Shown here: in pieces, positions 8,381 to 16,834 of the stretch | How the letters are laid out: each line of letters begins with the position of its first letter | Position numbering within the stretch: the stretch's first letter is position 1 | Assembly: GCA_029865515.1 (NCBI GenBank) | Contig: JAOUGQ010000005.1 | Coordinates: 1-28,069, forward strand | Source of the DNA: Nitrospirota bacterium | Lineage (GTDB): Bacteria; Nitrospirota; Nitrospiria; Nitrospirales; UBA8639 | Direction of reading: 5' to 3' | Length of the DNA stretch: 28,069 nt | Notes under the pieces: generated by a model | Told to the model about the DNA's origin: nothing | Seen by the model: only the letters and a program-made list of their open reading frames with translations | The model's database searches: none | Position numbers and translations under genes: made by a program

Positions 8381-9283
8381 TCAAGACAACCCGGACTTTT
8401 TTAACTGTTCCTTTGCCTGCGTGGACTCTGGTGAATCGGGGTAGTCCTGGATGATTTTGTTCCAAAGTTCCTGAGCTTTGGATCGTTGATCGGTCTCCAG
8501 CATGATATGCCCGAGTTTGTATAAGGCCTGCCCCCGGTATTTGCTGCTTGGATAGTTACTGACGACTTCTTGCAGTGCAAGTTTGGCGGGGTCATATTGT
8601 TTTTGAACATATAACGATTCCCCAAGATAATAATAGGCTTGAGGCGTTAGGGTAGTGGAAGGATAATTTTTGACAAAACGCTTGAATTCCACCGAGGCTC
8701 GGTCATAATTTCCATTGAGGAACACCTTATAAGCTGATCGAAAGGCCGAGGCTTCGTTTTCCACTTCCACATCATTTTTCGCAGGGGATTCGGAGGTAGC
8801 GGGCGTTTCCGTTTGGGGATCCTGGTGATTGAGAGAAGGGCTTGCGGGCAAAGGGGTTGTGACCTCTGATGCCCCGGAACGAGGTTGATGAATCACGTTG
8901 TCTATGCGGCTTTCCAAGGCCTTCACCCGAATGGACAGATCCTGATCACGACGTTGGGTGGTAACGCGGGTTTGCTCAATTTGCTCTCGCAGCATTGTGC
9001 TGGTTCGCTCGAGCTTCTCAAGAAGATGCCGGGTATCCAGGCTGGCCTCCTCTTCCGTTTTAATTAGCTCTCCCACTAAAAAATCATGTTCATCCAACTG
9101 GGATTCAATGGTCTCCAAGCGATCGATTGTTTTTTGTTCCTGCTTTTGGGAAGCCTCTTGTTGGAGAATGAGGGTTTGAACTTGTTTTTGTATGTCAGTC
9201 AGATTAGGTTCGGTCGCGCAACCCCACCCGCCCGCGAGGGCTATCCCTGTAAGAAAGACCACTTTAGAAAGGGTGTGAGTCAT
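8381..9283 (-). CDS. cpoB: CpoB/YbgF-like Tol-Pal cell-division coordinator, TPR protein
   Basis: The 300-residue product starts with a signal and lipobox (…GIALAGGWGC), so it is probably a lipoprotein rather than the soluble periplasmic form of E. coli. An N-terminal coiled coil (about 30-125) mediates trimerisation in the family. A low-complexity linker follows, then three TPRs beginning 'FRSAYKVFLNGNYDRASVEFKRFVKNYPSTTLTPQAYYYLGESL' (the stretch is split by repeats of YPSSKYRGQALYKLG type). The ATG at 9283 is preferred over a TTG at 9334 because it gives a clean signal peptide. It closes the tol-pal cluster, as cpoB does in many genomes, and should couple peptidoglycan synthesis to outer-membrane constriction. 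Confidence 0.88.
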   Translation of the reverse strand: MTHTLSKVVFLTGIALAGGWGCATEPNLTDIQKQVQTLILQQEASQKQEQKTIDRLETIESQLDEHDFLVGELIKTEEEASLDTRHLLEKLERTSTMLREQIEQTRVTTQRRDQDLSIRVKALESRIDNVIHQPRSGASEVTTPLPASPSLNHQDPQTETPATSESPAKNDVEVENEASAFRSAYKVFLNGNYDRASVEFKRFVKNYPSTTLTPQAYYYLGESLYVQKQYDPAKLALQEVVSNYPSSKYRGQALYKLGHIMLETDQRSKAQELWNKIIQDYPDSPESTQAKEQLKKSGLS

Positions 9284-9440
9284 TTGAAATTTAGTCTCGG
9301 CATCAAACGGTTCCTGTAACCACCCGAACCCCAAGCATATTTCTTTATCATATCAAGTACCATGGGTTCAGAAAAGGGATCACCTCAGGTTTGGGAGCCC
9401 ACCCTAGGCTTTTCCCTGTACATAGAGTCATGTACTCACC

Positions 9441-11243
9441 CTATTTTTTTTGTTGTTTGGGGCTTTGCAAGTGATTCACTCTCTGGGCCAATTGGCCTAA
9501 TCGATCTTCATGCTGGTCCACTCTCTCACCCAATTTAGTCCCGATGGTATTGATCACGTCACGCAACTGATTGACGGTTTCCGTTAACTGATTAAGGTGC
9601 GACTGGTTGGTTTGTGAGGTATCGGCGGTCCCTTGGACTTTTTGGAAAGTAGTCATGGCTTTATTCAGTCGCTGTTCCTGGTCGTCAATTCGGGTATTCA
9701 GCTTTGAGCTGACATTTTCCAGAGCTTGTGCGACCGATTTGATTCCGCTGTTGACTTCCTGCAGGTGAGTGTTGGTCACTTGGGCGTCAGAATCAAGTTT
9801 TCCCACCAGGCCGGATTGATGAATTTCCAAATCCTGTAATCGTGAACTTATTTGTTCGACTGTCTGGCGAAGCTGGTCTGTGAGCTGGGCGGTAGATTGC
9901 ATTTGTTGTATTTGGGCTTGCGTGTCTTGTTTCGATTGTTGAGAGTGTTGAAGGGTTTGTTTGAGTGTGTGAACGGTCTCTTCTTGCTTACCCAGGCGAC
10001 TGGAAAGCGATTGACCGGTTTGGTCAAGAGCTTGGGAAATAGAGTTGAGACTGGCATTGACCTCGGCCAAATGAGTCGAGGTTTTTTGAGTATTGGATTG
10101 AAGCTGTTCGGTGAGCGCAGTTTGATGTGATTCAACTGTATTCATGCGTTCAGAAAGTCGACCGGCTTGTTGAATGATTTCATCCCCGCGTTTACCGAGT
10201 AAACTCCCCATGACCTCCTGAGCTTCGCGAAGCTTAAGAACCGATTGTGAGAGATCTTGCACGTGAGTGGCATCCGCTTGCACATGCGTTCCCAGAGTTT
10301 CCATATCTTTTTGCAGAGAATCAATACGTGTAAGCAGGGGTTCTTGGTGCCTGTCGATATCATTTACCAACTGGGACATGGAAGTTTTGACATCGTGTTC
10401 AAGATAGGTTCGTAGAGCTTGGGTATCTGCGTTCAATTTGTCTTGCAGTGTGGTGACCTGCTTTTGGAGTTGGTCTAATTGGCCTGATTGCTCTTCAAGC
10501 CGGCTACTGAACAGTGCTCCTGATTTGTCTAAAGATCCCTGAACCTGCACAATCGATCCAGACATTTCCTCTGAGCGAGACTTCAGGGTTCCGAGTTCTT
10601 GTCGTTGAGCCGTCAGGTCGGTTTGGACTTGTCCGATCGTCGTTCCCAGGCTGGTCAGGGTCTCCTTAAATTGGGAAAGAGAGTTCTGAAATTCGGTCAT
10701 ATTCCCGGTTAAGGCTTGATTGTTTGTATCCACCTGTTGAACGAGGGAGTCCACTTTTTGGTTGAGTGTCGTATCGTGAGTTTTCTCGGTTTGCAGGTCG
10801 TCCCCGTGCGTTTGAATGGTCGTTTGAATCGATTGGACTTCAGATTTTAGAACTTCTGTTTGGTTGGTAAAGTCCTTTCTCAGGTCATTGATACTTTTTT
10901 CAGTCTCCTCGAGTTTGCCGTAGAGACTTGCGACATCCTTCTCTTGAAGGAGCGTGGCTTTCTGGTTGATAGAAGCCAGATTGCCTCGAGTTTTTTGAGC
11001 TTCCTCATTCATCTTGATGAGTTGCGCCTTGGTCTCCTCAACTTGTAAACCCAGTGCCTTTTTTTCATCTTTGATTTTGGCAATTTGTAGTTCCAAGTCC
11101 TTTTGGATTCGAGCAAGGTCGGCTTGTTGCGCCACACAACCGGTAGCGAACAAGCCGCAGATGCCATACGCCAATATTCGCTTGAGGGAAGAGGGTGATA
11201 GCCACAATCTTGAAAAATATCGAAAGATCAGCACTGTTTTCAC
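9441..11243 (-). CDS. Large coiled-coil lipoprotein inside the tol-pal operon
   Basis: I do not recognise a named family. The product of about 600 residues has a basic/hydrophobic N-terminus ending in a lipobox (LFATGC, lipid Cys at 36). The rest, to the C-terminus, is almost uninterrupted heptad-like, Gln/Ser/Thr/Leu-rich coiled coil. Two copies of an approximately 102-residue unit are clear (see the repeat entry). I start at a GTG (11243) with GGAGG about 11 bases upstream; a GTG at 11264 would add 7 residues. It lies about 50 bases after pal and before cpoB. The length and position suggest an extended periplasmic tether or spacer, perhaps an analogue of Lpp or of the CpoB coiled coil. That is inference. 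Confidence 0.75.
   Translation of the reverse strand: MKTVLIFRYFSRLWLSPSSLKRILAYGICGLFATGCVAQQADLARIQKDLELQIAKIKDEKKALGLQVEETKAQLIKMNEEAQKTRGNLASINQKATLLQEKDVASLYGKLEETEKSINDLRKDFTNQTEVLKSEVQSIQTTIQTHGDDLQTEKTHDTTLNQKVDSLVQQVDTNNQALTGNMTEFQNSLSQFKETLTSLGTTIGQVQTDLTAQRQELGTLKSRSEEMSGSIVQVQGSLDKSGALFSSRLEEQSGQLDQLQKQVTTLQDKLNADTQALRTYLEHDVKTSMSQLVNDIDRHQEPLLTRIDSLQKDMETLGTHVQADATHVQDLSQSVLKLREAQEVMGSLLGKRGDEIIQQAGRLSERMNTVESHQTALTEQLQSNTQKTSTHLAEVNASLNSISQALDQTGQSLSSRLGKQEETVHTLKQTLQHSQQSKQDTQAQIQQMQSTAQLTDQLRQTVEQISSRLQDLEIHQSGLVGKLDSDAQVTNTHLQEVNSGIKSVAQALENVSSKLNTRIDDQEQRLNKAMTTFQKVQGTADTSQTNQSHLNQLTETVNQLRDVINTIGTKLGERVDQHEDRLGQLAQRVNHLQSPKQQKK
9546..10157 (-). repeat. Two-copy ~102-residue coiled-coil repeat within the lipoprotein
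   Basis: Unit A begins LSERMNTVESHQ and unit B begins ISSRLQDLEIHQ. 'THLAEVN' pairs with 'THLQEVN', and 'RLGKQEETV' with 'RIDDQEQRL', all at a constant offset of 102 residues (306 bases). The similarity fades toward the end of unit B. The repeat is at protein level; the DNA copies have diverged. Confidence 0.7.
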
Positions 11244-11293
11244 GCTGTAATTATTCCTCCACACTAAACAGAATCGGTCGATTGAAGAGGCTG

Positions 11294-12259
11294 TTAATTT
11301 TGAACCAGCAAATGTCCTCGTCGGTTAAGTTGGTAGCAGACTTCTGTCGTGTCTTGGCAGAAAGGTTTGTCTTTTCCATAGGAAATGACAAACAATCGTG
11401 AGGGATCTACGCCTAATTGGGAGAGATAATCACGGATGGCCATCGCCCGTCTTTTGCCTAGAACCATGTTGTACGCTTGGGTTCCACGCTGGTCGGCATG
11501 CCCTTCAATGACTAATTGGGAAGCCGGGGAGGTGGTAAGCCACGCTAGGTCTCGTTCAAGGGAGTCCTTGGCTTCTGCGGTGAGAGACCAACTATCAAAT
11601 TGAAAGAACACATCCTCTAAGCCAGCGGAGGCTGTGGCTAATTCCTCCTCTTTAATTTTATCCAACTGTTGTCGAAGCATGTCTGATGGTTCGGCTTTCG
11701 CCACTTGAAAACTTTCCCGAACCGGTTCCATTCCGACCTGCGGACTTGAGAGATCATCTTGAAACGCCGCCTGGGCGGAAAACGGAGAAGCCTCAGCCTC
11801 GTCTCTGGGTAAACCGTTCATGGTTGAAGAACTGGATTGACTTAAGATGTCTTTCCCATTGGTTGAAGGTTCCAGAGAACCTGTGTCTTCGACTACGGCC
11901 GGAGCAAAGTCCACTTCAGAAGGAATCTCTGAAAGGGGTTCCTTCATGAAGGATTCGTCGGTATAGGCAGGCATGGACGGTTCCTGGGCAACCTGCAGAG
12001 GTTCAACCGGCGCGACTGGTTGAACCGCATCCGCCTGAGCTTCCGCAGGGGGTGAGGTTTGTCCGGTAAGGGGAGATTCTTCCACCGAGGTAGCCAGTAA
12101 GCCTGAAGTATCTGTAGCTGATGCCGACGAACTTGTCTCTTCGCCCGGGGTACCGGAAACGGTGGAGACGTGGATCCGCTTTTCTCCACATCCGGTTATT
12201 CCGGCGAGTGAAAGACCGAGAATGCCAAGTAGTGAAATTAAATGAATGACTGGACGCAT
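11294..12259 (-). CDS. pal: Peptidoglycan-associated lipoprotein Pal
   Basis: Pal is the outer-membrane lipoprotein of the Tol-Pal system; it binds meso-DAP peptidoglycan and TolB. The start is the ATG at 12259, with AGGAG 7-8 bases upstream. Longer reading frames upstream add only non-signal sequence. The signal peptide ends in ITGC (lipid Cys24). An unusually long acidic, Pro/Ser/Glu-rich linker (about 25-205) precedes the OmpA-like domain. That domain has 'VFFQFDSWSL', 'VIEGHADQRGTQAYNMVLGKRRA' (split: the GHADQRG core contacts peptidoglycan) and C-terminal 'NRRGHLLV'. Two cysteines in the last 30 residues may pair. At 321 residues it is about twice the E. coli length because of the linker. 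Confidence 0.94.
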   Translation of the reverse strand: MRPVIHLISLLGILGLSLAGITGCGEKRIHVSTVSGTPGEETSSSASATDTSGLLATSVEESPLTGQTSPPAEAQADAVQPVAPVEPLQVAQEPSMPAYTDESFMKEPLSEIPSEVDFAPAVVEDTGSLEPSTNGKDILSQSSSSTMNGLPRDEAEASPFSAQAAFQDDLSSPQVGMEPVRESFQVAKAEPSDMLRQQLDKIKEEELATASAGLEDVFFQFDSWSLTAEAKDSLERDLAWLTTSPASQLVIEGHADQRGTQAYNMVLGKRRAMAIRDYLSQLGVDPSRLFVISYGKDKPFCQDTTEVCYQLNRRGHLLVQN

Positions 12260-12305
12260 ACGACGACTCCTTTTTTGGAATATCACGGTTGTGGTCTTGT
12301 GTGGG

Positions 12306-13667
12306 TTATGGTTGAAATGGTGACCAAGAGGGAGAACTGAGATGTTCGCCTGCCAAGGAAATTTTTTCCAATCCGGCTCCCTCGCTGGTGATGATGTACA
12401 ATTGACTTTGTCCTTTTCGAATTGAACTGAACACGATATGTCGCCCATTTGGAGCCCAGGAGGGCGAGTCGTCAATGCTCTGCCCGTTTGTGATTTGTTT
12501 CCGTTGTTCGCCATTCGGACTGATGCGGCATAATTTAAACCCTTCGTTTGGTATCCGGCACACATACACAATCAAATCCCCCTTGGGAGACCAGGCTGGC
12601 GCGGCGTTATAGTCTCCATCGTAGGTCAACCGTCGAACGTTTGAGCCATCGGCATCCATAATGTAAATTTGGGGGCGGCCACCGCGATCTGAGGTGAAAG
12701 CCAGATGCCGCCCATCCGGAGACCAAGATGGGGACAAATCCGCACTATTGTGGGAGGTTAACTGCTTCACGCTTCTACTGTCCAATTCTATCTGATAAAT
12801 ATCCGAGTTGCCATCTTGGGCAGCGGCATAGGTGATGGATTTTCCATCCGGAGTAAAGCTGGCGGTAATATTCAGACTGGTGGGCGGTACCAAGACTTCC
12901 TCTCGACCGGTGGCTAGTTCTCTCCTCATAATTTGCTGTTTGCGATCCCGATATGCCGTATAAATTAGGGTTTTACGGTCCGGGGCCCAGGTAGGCATGA
13001 GGTTGAGATACCCGTCAGCGGTCACTTGCTGCGGATCATATCCATCGTAATCCATGACAAAGAGCTCTCGTCCATTGTCTTTTTGACCCACAAACGCGAT
13101 TTTCGTTCTGGCAATACCCTGTTCCCCGGTGTATCGATAGACGAGTTCGTCTGCCCACCGATGGGCCATTAAGCGAATGAGGGTCTCTGTTGTTTTAAGG
13201 GAGAAGTACCGTTTCCCGGTTAGAACATCCTGCTGCCCGGGATCAAATGCGCATGCATCAAGGATGAGTCCCTGGACTCCCGTTGAGGTTCCTCCTACCC
13301 CGATTCTCCCCCATGTTGAGACGGTCACCTTTTGGTAGTTCTGTGCCAAGGTGGATGAAAGACTCATGCACTTATTCTCTGAAAATTCGCCTTTCGCTGG
13401 AGGCAATTCAGCAACAGAAAATATTTGTGAGCGGGTGAGGTCCGCTTTAAGAACTGACGCGACTTGGGACTGCATGTGTTCTGAAAGTCCTGCATCCCGT
13501 TGAACGGGAGAAAACCCCATCACCCAGATCGGGATTTTTTGGAACTCGGAACGCGTGGCTTTGAGATCTGCCTCCTCTCCGCGAAGAGAGGCCGGTAATA
13601 AGGAAGCTACGCCAAGGACGACAAGAATCAGGATGCCATACAGAGGCTGGAGTACTTTCTTCATCAT
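12306..13667 (-). CDS. tolB: Tol-Pal periplasmic protein TolB
   Basis: The product is a 453-residue periplasmic protein with a cleavable signal (MMKKVLQP…ASLRGEE). An N-terminal alpha/beta domain (about 40-190) precedes a six-bladed beta-propeller. The blades recur as 'PTWAPDRKTLIYTA', 'ASFTPDGKSITYAA', 'PSWSPDGRHLAFTSDRGG', 'PAWSPKGDLIVY' and 'PSWAPNGRHIVFSS'. TolB shuttles between Pal and TolA. Two adjacent ATGs (13667, 13664) have AAGGA upstream. It starts about 15 bases after the TolA-like gene and precedes pal by 46 bases, the canonical order. Confidence 0.96.
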   Translation of the reverse strand: MMKKVLQPLYGILILVVLGVASLLPASLRGEEADLKATRSEFQKIPIWVMGFSPVQRDAGLSEHMQSQVASVLKADLTRSQIFSVAELPPAKGEFSENKCMSLSSTLAQNYQKVTVSTWGRIGVGGTSTGVQGLILDACAFDPGQQDVLTGKRYFSLKTTETLIRLMAHRWADELVYRYTGEQGIARTKIAFVGQKDNGRELFVMDYDGYDPQQVTADGYLNLMPTWAPDRKTLIYTAYRDRKQQIMRRELATGREEVLVPPTSLNITASFTPDGKSITYAAAQDGNSDIYQIELDSRSVKQLTSHNSADLSPSWSPDGRHLAFTSDRGGRPQIYIMDADGSNVRRLTYDGDYNAAPAWSPKGDLIVYVCRIPNEGFKLCRISPNGEQRKQITNGQSIDDSPSWAPNGRHIVFSSIRKGQSQLYIITSEGAGLEKISLAGEHLSSPSWSPFQP

Positions 13668-13682
13668 AAAGCGGATGTCCTT

Positions 13683-15131
13683 CTAATCTTTGATGAATCG
13701 AAACCGTACCTCGAAAAATGAATCCGAAATATCGGCAGGAAAAGGTGGTAAAGGGTTGACGGCATACACCGCGCGTTGGGCGGCGGAGTCGTAGTATCCA
13801 TTTCCTGAACTTTCATCAATGTGAATATTCGAAATTTCTCCAGATCGGGAAATGCGGAATTTGAGCACCACGACTGGAGCGCTTGCCACAAGTGGAGGGG
13901 CGATCCACTGTTGATCAATTTTGTCCTGGACCATCGCCAGATATCGATTTTTACCAGGAGAAGCCTGAGATGCACTACTTCCTGAGTTTGAGGCGGATGG
14001 CACCTCGAGCAGTTCTAGGCGCTTTTTAATCGATTCGACCGGAGTGACGTTGGGAATGGATAATTTCGCGATTTGTTGATCAATTTCCGACTGAACCGGC
14101 TTGGTCGATGGGGGGGAAGAGGGCACCCGTTGTTGAACGAGTGGGGTGGCCTGAGACGGTTTCAAATTTGGAACTTTGACCTCTCCAAGTAATTGTTCCA
14201 TCATTTTCGACATTTTCTCACGTTGGGGAAGCTTTTCCATTGGCTGGGATGGATTGATTTTGGCCAATTGAGGAGCTGACACTTCGGGAACGGAAGACTT
14301 TTCCCGTTGCGGCAGGAGTGGCTTGGGCTTCCTTTGAATTTTTGGAGTAGGTGGGGGAGGCGGTATTTCCGGGATGGGGCGTTTAAATGATTCTTCAAGA
14401 TTTTTCGAAGTCGAAAAGTCGTCGGGTCTTGTCTCCTTTTCAGTTCTCTTGAATGGGGTCACCGGACTCAATTCAGGTATTGCGGGAGCCGGCCTGACGG
14501 CCGGTTTTACTTTGGCTGGTTGTGGGGGTGCTTCCGGTTCTTTAGGTTCAGGAGGCAGGGCAGTTGATTGGGTGATGGGTTTGGGAAGCGTTGGATCGGT
14601 TTTGGGAATTGTTATTCGCTCCGTGGGATGCAAGTGTTCCGGCCGTGAAAGTTGTGGAGCGGCGGAGGGCAGTCGAAGATTTTCAATTAAGGGTGACTGG
14701 TCCTTCGGGGGATTTTGATCGGAGCTCTGGGGCGGTGTTGCTGGAGAGGTCACTTCTTGTTTGTGAGGAACCACGATCGAGCCCACGGCACCTCCCAACA
14801 ACTCCGATAATCGCTCAGTAGCGGTTTGGGTTGGCAAGGGGGGAAGCGTTGCTTCTCTTGGTTGGGTTTTTGGTGGAGCAGGCGTTGGGCGTGAAACTTT
14901 TGCTTTGCTTGGAGCAGAAGTCTGTGGATCTGGTAATGAAATAAGAGCCACATCGATGGCCCGGAATGGTTCTTCCATGGTAGTTTGAAATCGTAAAAAC
15001 ACGGCTATGACTATGACGAGGGCATGGAAAAAGCATGAGGTGACAAGTCCCCAGCGGAACGAGGAACCCTCTTGAGAAACGTCAGTAGCGAGCCCAAGGG
15101 AAATAAGACTTGGGGATTCAGCATGTCCCAT
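13683..15131 (-). CDS. tolA: TolA/TonB-type energy transducer with C-terminal TonB domain
   Basis: A single inner-membrane anchor (about residues 28-46) follows a short cytoplasmic head. A long Pro/Lys/Glu-rich periplasmic segment (about 55-370) precedes a C-terminal domain of the TonB/TolA-C type (about 385-482, 'KIDQQWIAPPL…VVLKFRISRSGEISNIHI…AVYAVNPLPPFP'). It should transmit proton-motive-force-driven movement from the TolQ-TolR motor to TolB/Pal. The middle is Pro-rich rather than the Ala/Lys/Glu helix of E. coli TolA, as in many non-enterobacterial homologues. The ATG at 15131 follows tolR by 11 bases. TonB for substrate uptake is the alternative, but the operon context favours TolA. 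Confidence 0.9.
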   Translation of the reverse strand: MGHAESPSLISLGLATDVSQEGSSFRWGLVTSCFFHALVIVIAVFLRFQTTMEEPFRAIDVALISLPDPQTSAPSKAKVSRPTPAPPKTQPREATLPPLPTQTATERLSELLGGAVGSIVVPHKQEVTSPATPPQSSDQNPPKDQSPLIENLRLPSAAPQLSRPEHLHPTERITIPKTDPTLPKPITQSTALPPEPKEPEAPPQPAKVKPAVRPAPAIPELSPVTPFKRTEKETRPDDFSTSKNLEESFKRPIPEIPPPPPTPKIQRKPKPLLPQREKSSVPEVSAPQLAKINPSQPMEKLPQREKMSKMMEQLLGEVKVPNLKPSQATPLVQQRVPSSPPSTKPVQSEIDQQIAKLSIPNVTPVESIKKRLELLEVPSASNSGSSASQASPGKNRYLAMVQDKIDQQWIAPPLVASAPVVVLKFRISRSGEISNIHIDESSGNGYYDSAAQRAVYAVNPLPPFPADISDSFFEVRFRFIKD

Positions 15132-15142
15132 TGGCAGAAAGC

Positions 15143-15580
15143 TTAGCGGGAAGTCCCGATTTTTTCTTCCTCAATCGTTTCAATTTTGGGGCCGGTTATC
15201 ATACCGAGGCGTTCAATTTTGGCCCCCTTGACCTCATCCATGATCTGCACGACGGTTCCATAGGTGACCGTTTGATCTGCCCGAAGATAGACAGAAATCA
15301 ATGGGTTTTCGGCTTTGGCTTCCTGTAGTTTGGCTCGCAGGTCAACCAAACTGATGGTATCGTTGCCGAGTGATAAGGTGTGATCCTTTTGAATCGTCAC
15401 AATCAAACGTTCTTCAGCTTTGATATTGTTGGCGGTCGTGGTGGGGAGGTTAATATCCAGGCCTCGATGCAGCATCGGCGCCGTAACCATAAATATCACC
15501 AGGAGAACCAGGACGACATCAACCAGAGGGATGACGTTGATTTCAGCGAGAAATTGTCGAGGTTTTGATCCAACGGTCAT
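15143..15580 (-). CDS. tolR: ExbD/TolR biopolymer transport protein
   Basis: This 145-residue inner-membrane protein has one N-terminal transmembrane helix. The helix carries the conserved 'INVIPLVDVVLVLLVIFMV' with the proton-relay Asp21. A periplasmic domain follows with 'LIVTIQKDHTLSLGNDTI' and 'VYLRADQTVTYGTVVQIMDEVK'. It forms the stator/rotor core with TolQ. Its ATG overlaps the tolQ stop as ATGA (TGA at 15579-15577), implying translational coupling. Confidence 0.95.
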   Translation of the reverse strand: MTVGSKPRQFLAEINVIPLVDVVLVLLVIFMVTAPMLHRGLDINLPTTTANNIKAEERLIVTIQKDHTLSLGNDTISLVDLRAKLQEAKAENPLISVYLRADQTVTYGTVVQIMDEVKGAKIERLGMITGPKIETIEEEKIGTSR

Positions 15581-16296
15581 CGGGCCACTTCCACTTCAAA
15601 GGCTTTTTCAGATTCTTCAACGGTATTGAGAAATTCAATGGTAAAGGCTTCAACCCGAAAGGCCATTTTCCGAATTCTGGACAGAAAATAGTTGTAGGCG
15701 ATCACGGCAGGAATTGCAGCAAATAACCCCGCAGCCGTAGCCACTAGAGCTTCCGCAACCCCGGGGGCGACTGCGGCAATGCTTGCGGAGCCTTGAACGC
15801 CGATTTCTCTGAAGGCATTGATAATTCCCAATACCGTACCCAGAAGCCCAATAAAAGGAGTCAGGTTTCCGGTGGTCGCCAAAAACGGCAAATAGGCTTC
15901 CTGATGGTTGATGTGGTTCTGAATGATGTATTGAGCGACCTTTTCGAGATACTGTCGGTTAGGGGAGCGTTCTGCCGGTTGAGGCTCCAGGGGAGTTTGC
16001 GAGGCAAAGAGGTCTGAGGGTGCTGGTAAGCGGTCTGTGATGCCGAGATAGACCGCAGAGCTTGGACTATAGGCTAATGTTTGAGCCTGATTTCTTAAGG
16101 TTAGCTGATCAACAGGGTTTCGTTCGTACAGTTGTAGAAATTTTGATTCTTCTTGCCGGATGCGCCCAAAACGCCGGAACTTATTCACGATGATTCCCCA
16201 GGAAACCACCGAAAAAATCGTCAGAACAAGAAGAATGACAATGGAAAGAAGGCCCAAGGACCCAAAGAGTTCAGAAGGATTAGCAGCAAAGGACAT
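15577..16296 (-). CDS. tolQ: ExbB/TolQ proton channel protein
   Basis: The 239-residue MotA/TolQ/ExbB-family protein has three membrane segments (about 14-36, 136-160 and 172-204). The last two contain the family signature 'TPFIGLLGTVLGIINAF' and 'PGVAEALVATAAGLFAAIPAV'. TolQ pentamers with TolR convert proton flow into work on TolA. The ATG at 16296 has the full AAAGGAGGTC ribosome-binding sequence about 12 bases upstream. The gene opens the tolQRAB-pal order and lies 84 bases after the tRNA-Asp gene with no terminator in between. Confidence 0.95.
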   Translation of the reverse strand: MSFAANPSELFGSLGLLSIVILLVLTIFSVVSWGIIVNKFRRFGRIRQEESKFLQLYERNPVDQLTLRNQAQTLAYSPSSAVYLGITDRLPAPSDLFASQTPLEPQPAERSPNRQYLEKVAQYIIQNHINHQEAYLPFLATTGNLTPFIGLLGTVLGIINAFREIGVQGSASIAAVAPGVAEALVATAAGLFAAIPAVIAYNYFLSRIRKMAFRVEAFTIEFLNTVEESEKAFEVEVAR

Positions 16297-16379
16297 AGGC
16301 TGTGTTTTGACCTCCTTTAGGCTGGTCTGAAGTTAAACGGGGGAAATTGTTACCGAACAAACCAATGGGAGATGAGGAA

Positions 16380-16458
16380 TGGCGGGGCCGACGGGATTTG
16401 AACCCGCGACCTCCAGATTGACAATCTGGCGTCCTAAACCTAGCTGAACGACGGCCCC
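16380..16458 (-). tRNA. tRNA-Asp (anticodon GUC)
   Basis: The acceptor GGGGCCG/CGGCCCC pairs fully. The anticodon stem CCAGA/TCTGG encloses TTGTCAA with anticodon GTC, the T-arm is GCGGG-TTCAAAT-CCCGT, and the discriminator is G. CCA is encoded (16380-16382). The D-loop is 11 bases, slightly large. The mature 5' end is at 16458. Confidence 0.97.
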
Positions 16459-16572
16459 GAAAATTTTTGTGATCTTGGGCAAATAGCCCACTCATTCATT
16501 CAAAGAGGAAATCGAGTTGATGAAGAACTGCTGAATATATCAGATCGAGCAGGCCACATGCCAAATTAATAT

Positions 16573-16648
16573 TGGTAGGCGGAACAGGGATCGAACCTGC
16601 GACATCTGCCGTGTAAAGGCAGCGCTCTGCCAGCTGAGCTATCCGCCT
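16573..16648 (-). tRNA. tRNA-Val (anticodon UAC)
   Basis: The acceptor AGGCGGA/TCCGCCT, anticodon stem CTGCC/GGCAG with loop TTTACAC (anticodon TAC), T-arm GCAGG-TTCGATC-CCTGT and discriminator A form a normal 76-base tRNA with encoded CCA (16573-16575). It is the first gene downstream of the strong minus-strand promoter. Confidence 0.97.
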
Positions 16649-16677
16649 GAAAAATTCTAAATTGCTGTAATTTTTCC

Positions 16678-16705
16678 ATTATAACAGGGAGTTAGGCCTT
16701 GTCAA
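16678..16705 (-). promoter_or_regulatory. Perfect-consensus promoter for the tRNA-Val/tRNA-Asp (and possibly tol) unit
   Basis: TTGACA (16700-16705) and TATAAT (16678-16683) on the minus strand are both exact consensus hexamers with a 16-base spacer. Transcription would start near 16671, about 23 bases before the tRNA-Val 5' end. Confidence 0.85.
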
Positions 16706-16732
16706 CTCTATTGGAATAGTGTGGAATACAGT

Positions 16733-16761
16733 TTGACATGATCTGGATAGGTGGGTATAAG
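16733..16761 (+). promoter_or_regulatory. Near-consensus promoter for the plus-strand TPR gene
   Basis: TTGACA (16733-16738), a 17-base spacer and TATAAG (16756-16761) lie about 75 bases before the ATG at 16835. The -35 boxes of this and the opposing tRNA promoter are only 27 bases apart. Confidence 0.75.
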
Positions 16762-16834
16762 GCAGCACACCTTCGTGAAAGAAAATTGATTATGTATTTG
16801 TCCTAGGGACGAGAGGGAAGAGGGAATAAAGATT

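Noticed and set aside
12260..12571. N-terminal extension of pal by about 100 codons
   Set aside because: The ATG at 12259 has AGGAG and begins a clean lipoprotein signal; the upstream part overlaps tolB and has no signal.
16280..16495. Minus-strand frame running through the tRNA-Asp gene
   Set aside because: It translates the tRNA itself and runs into tolQ; it is not a protein gene.
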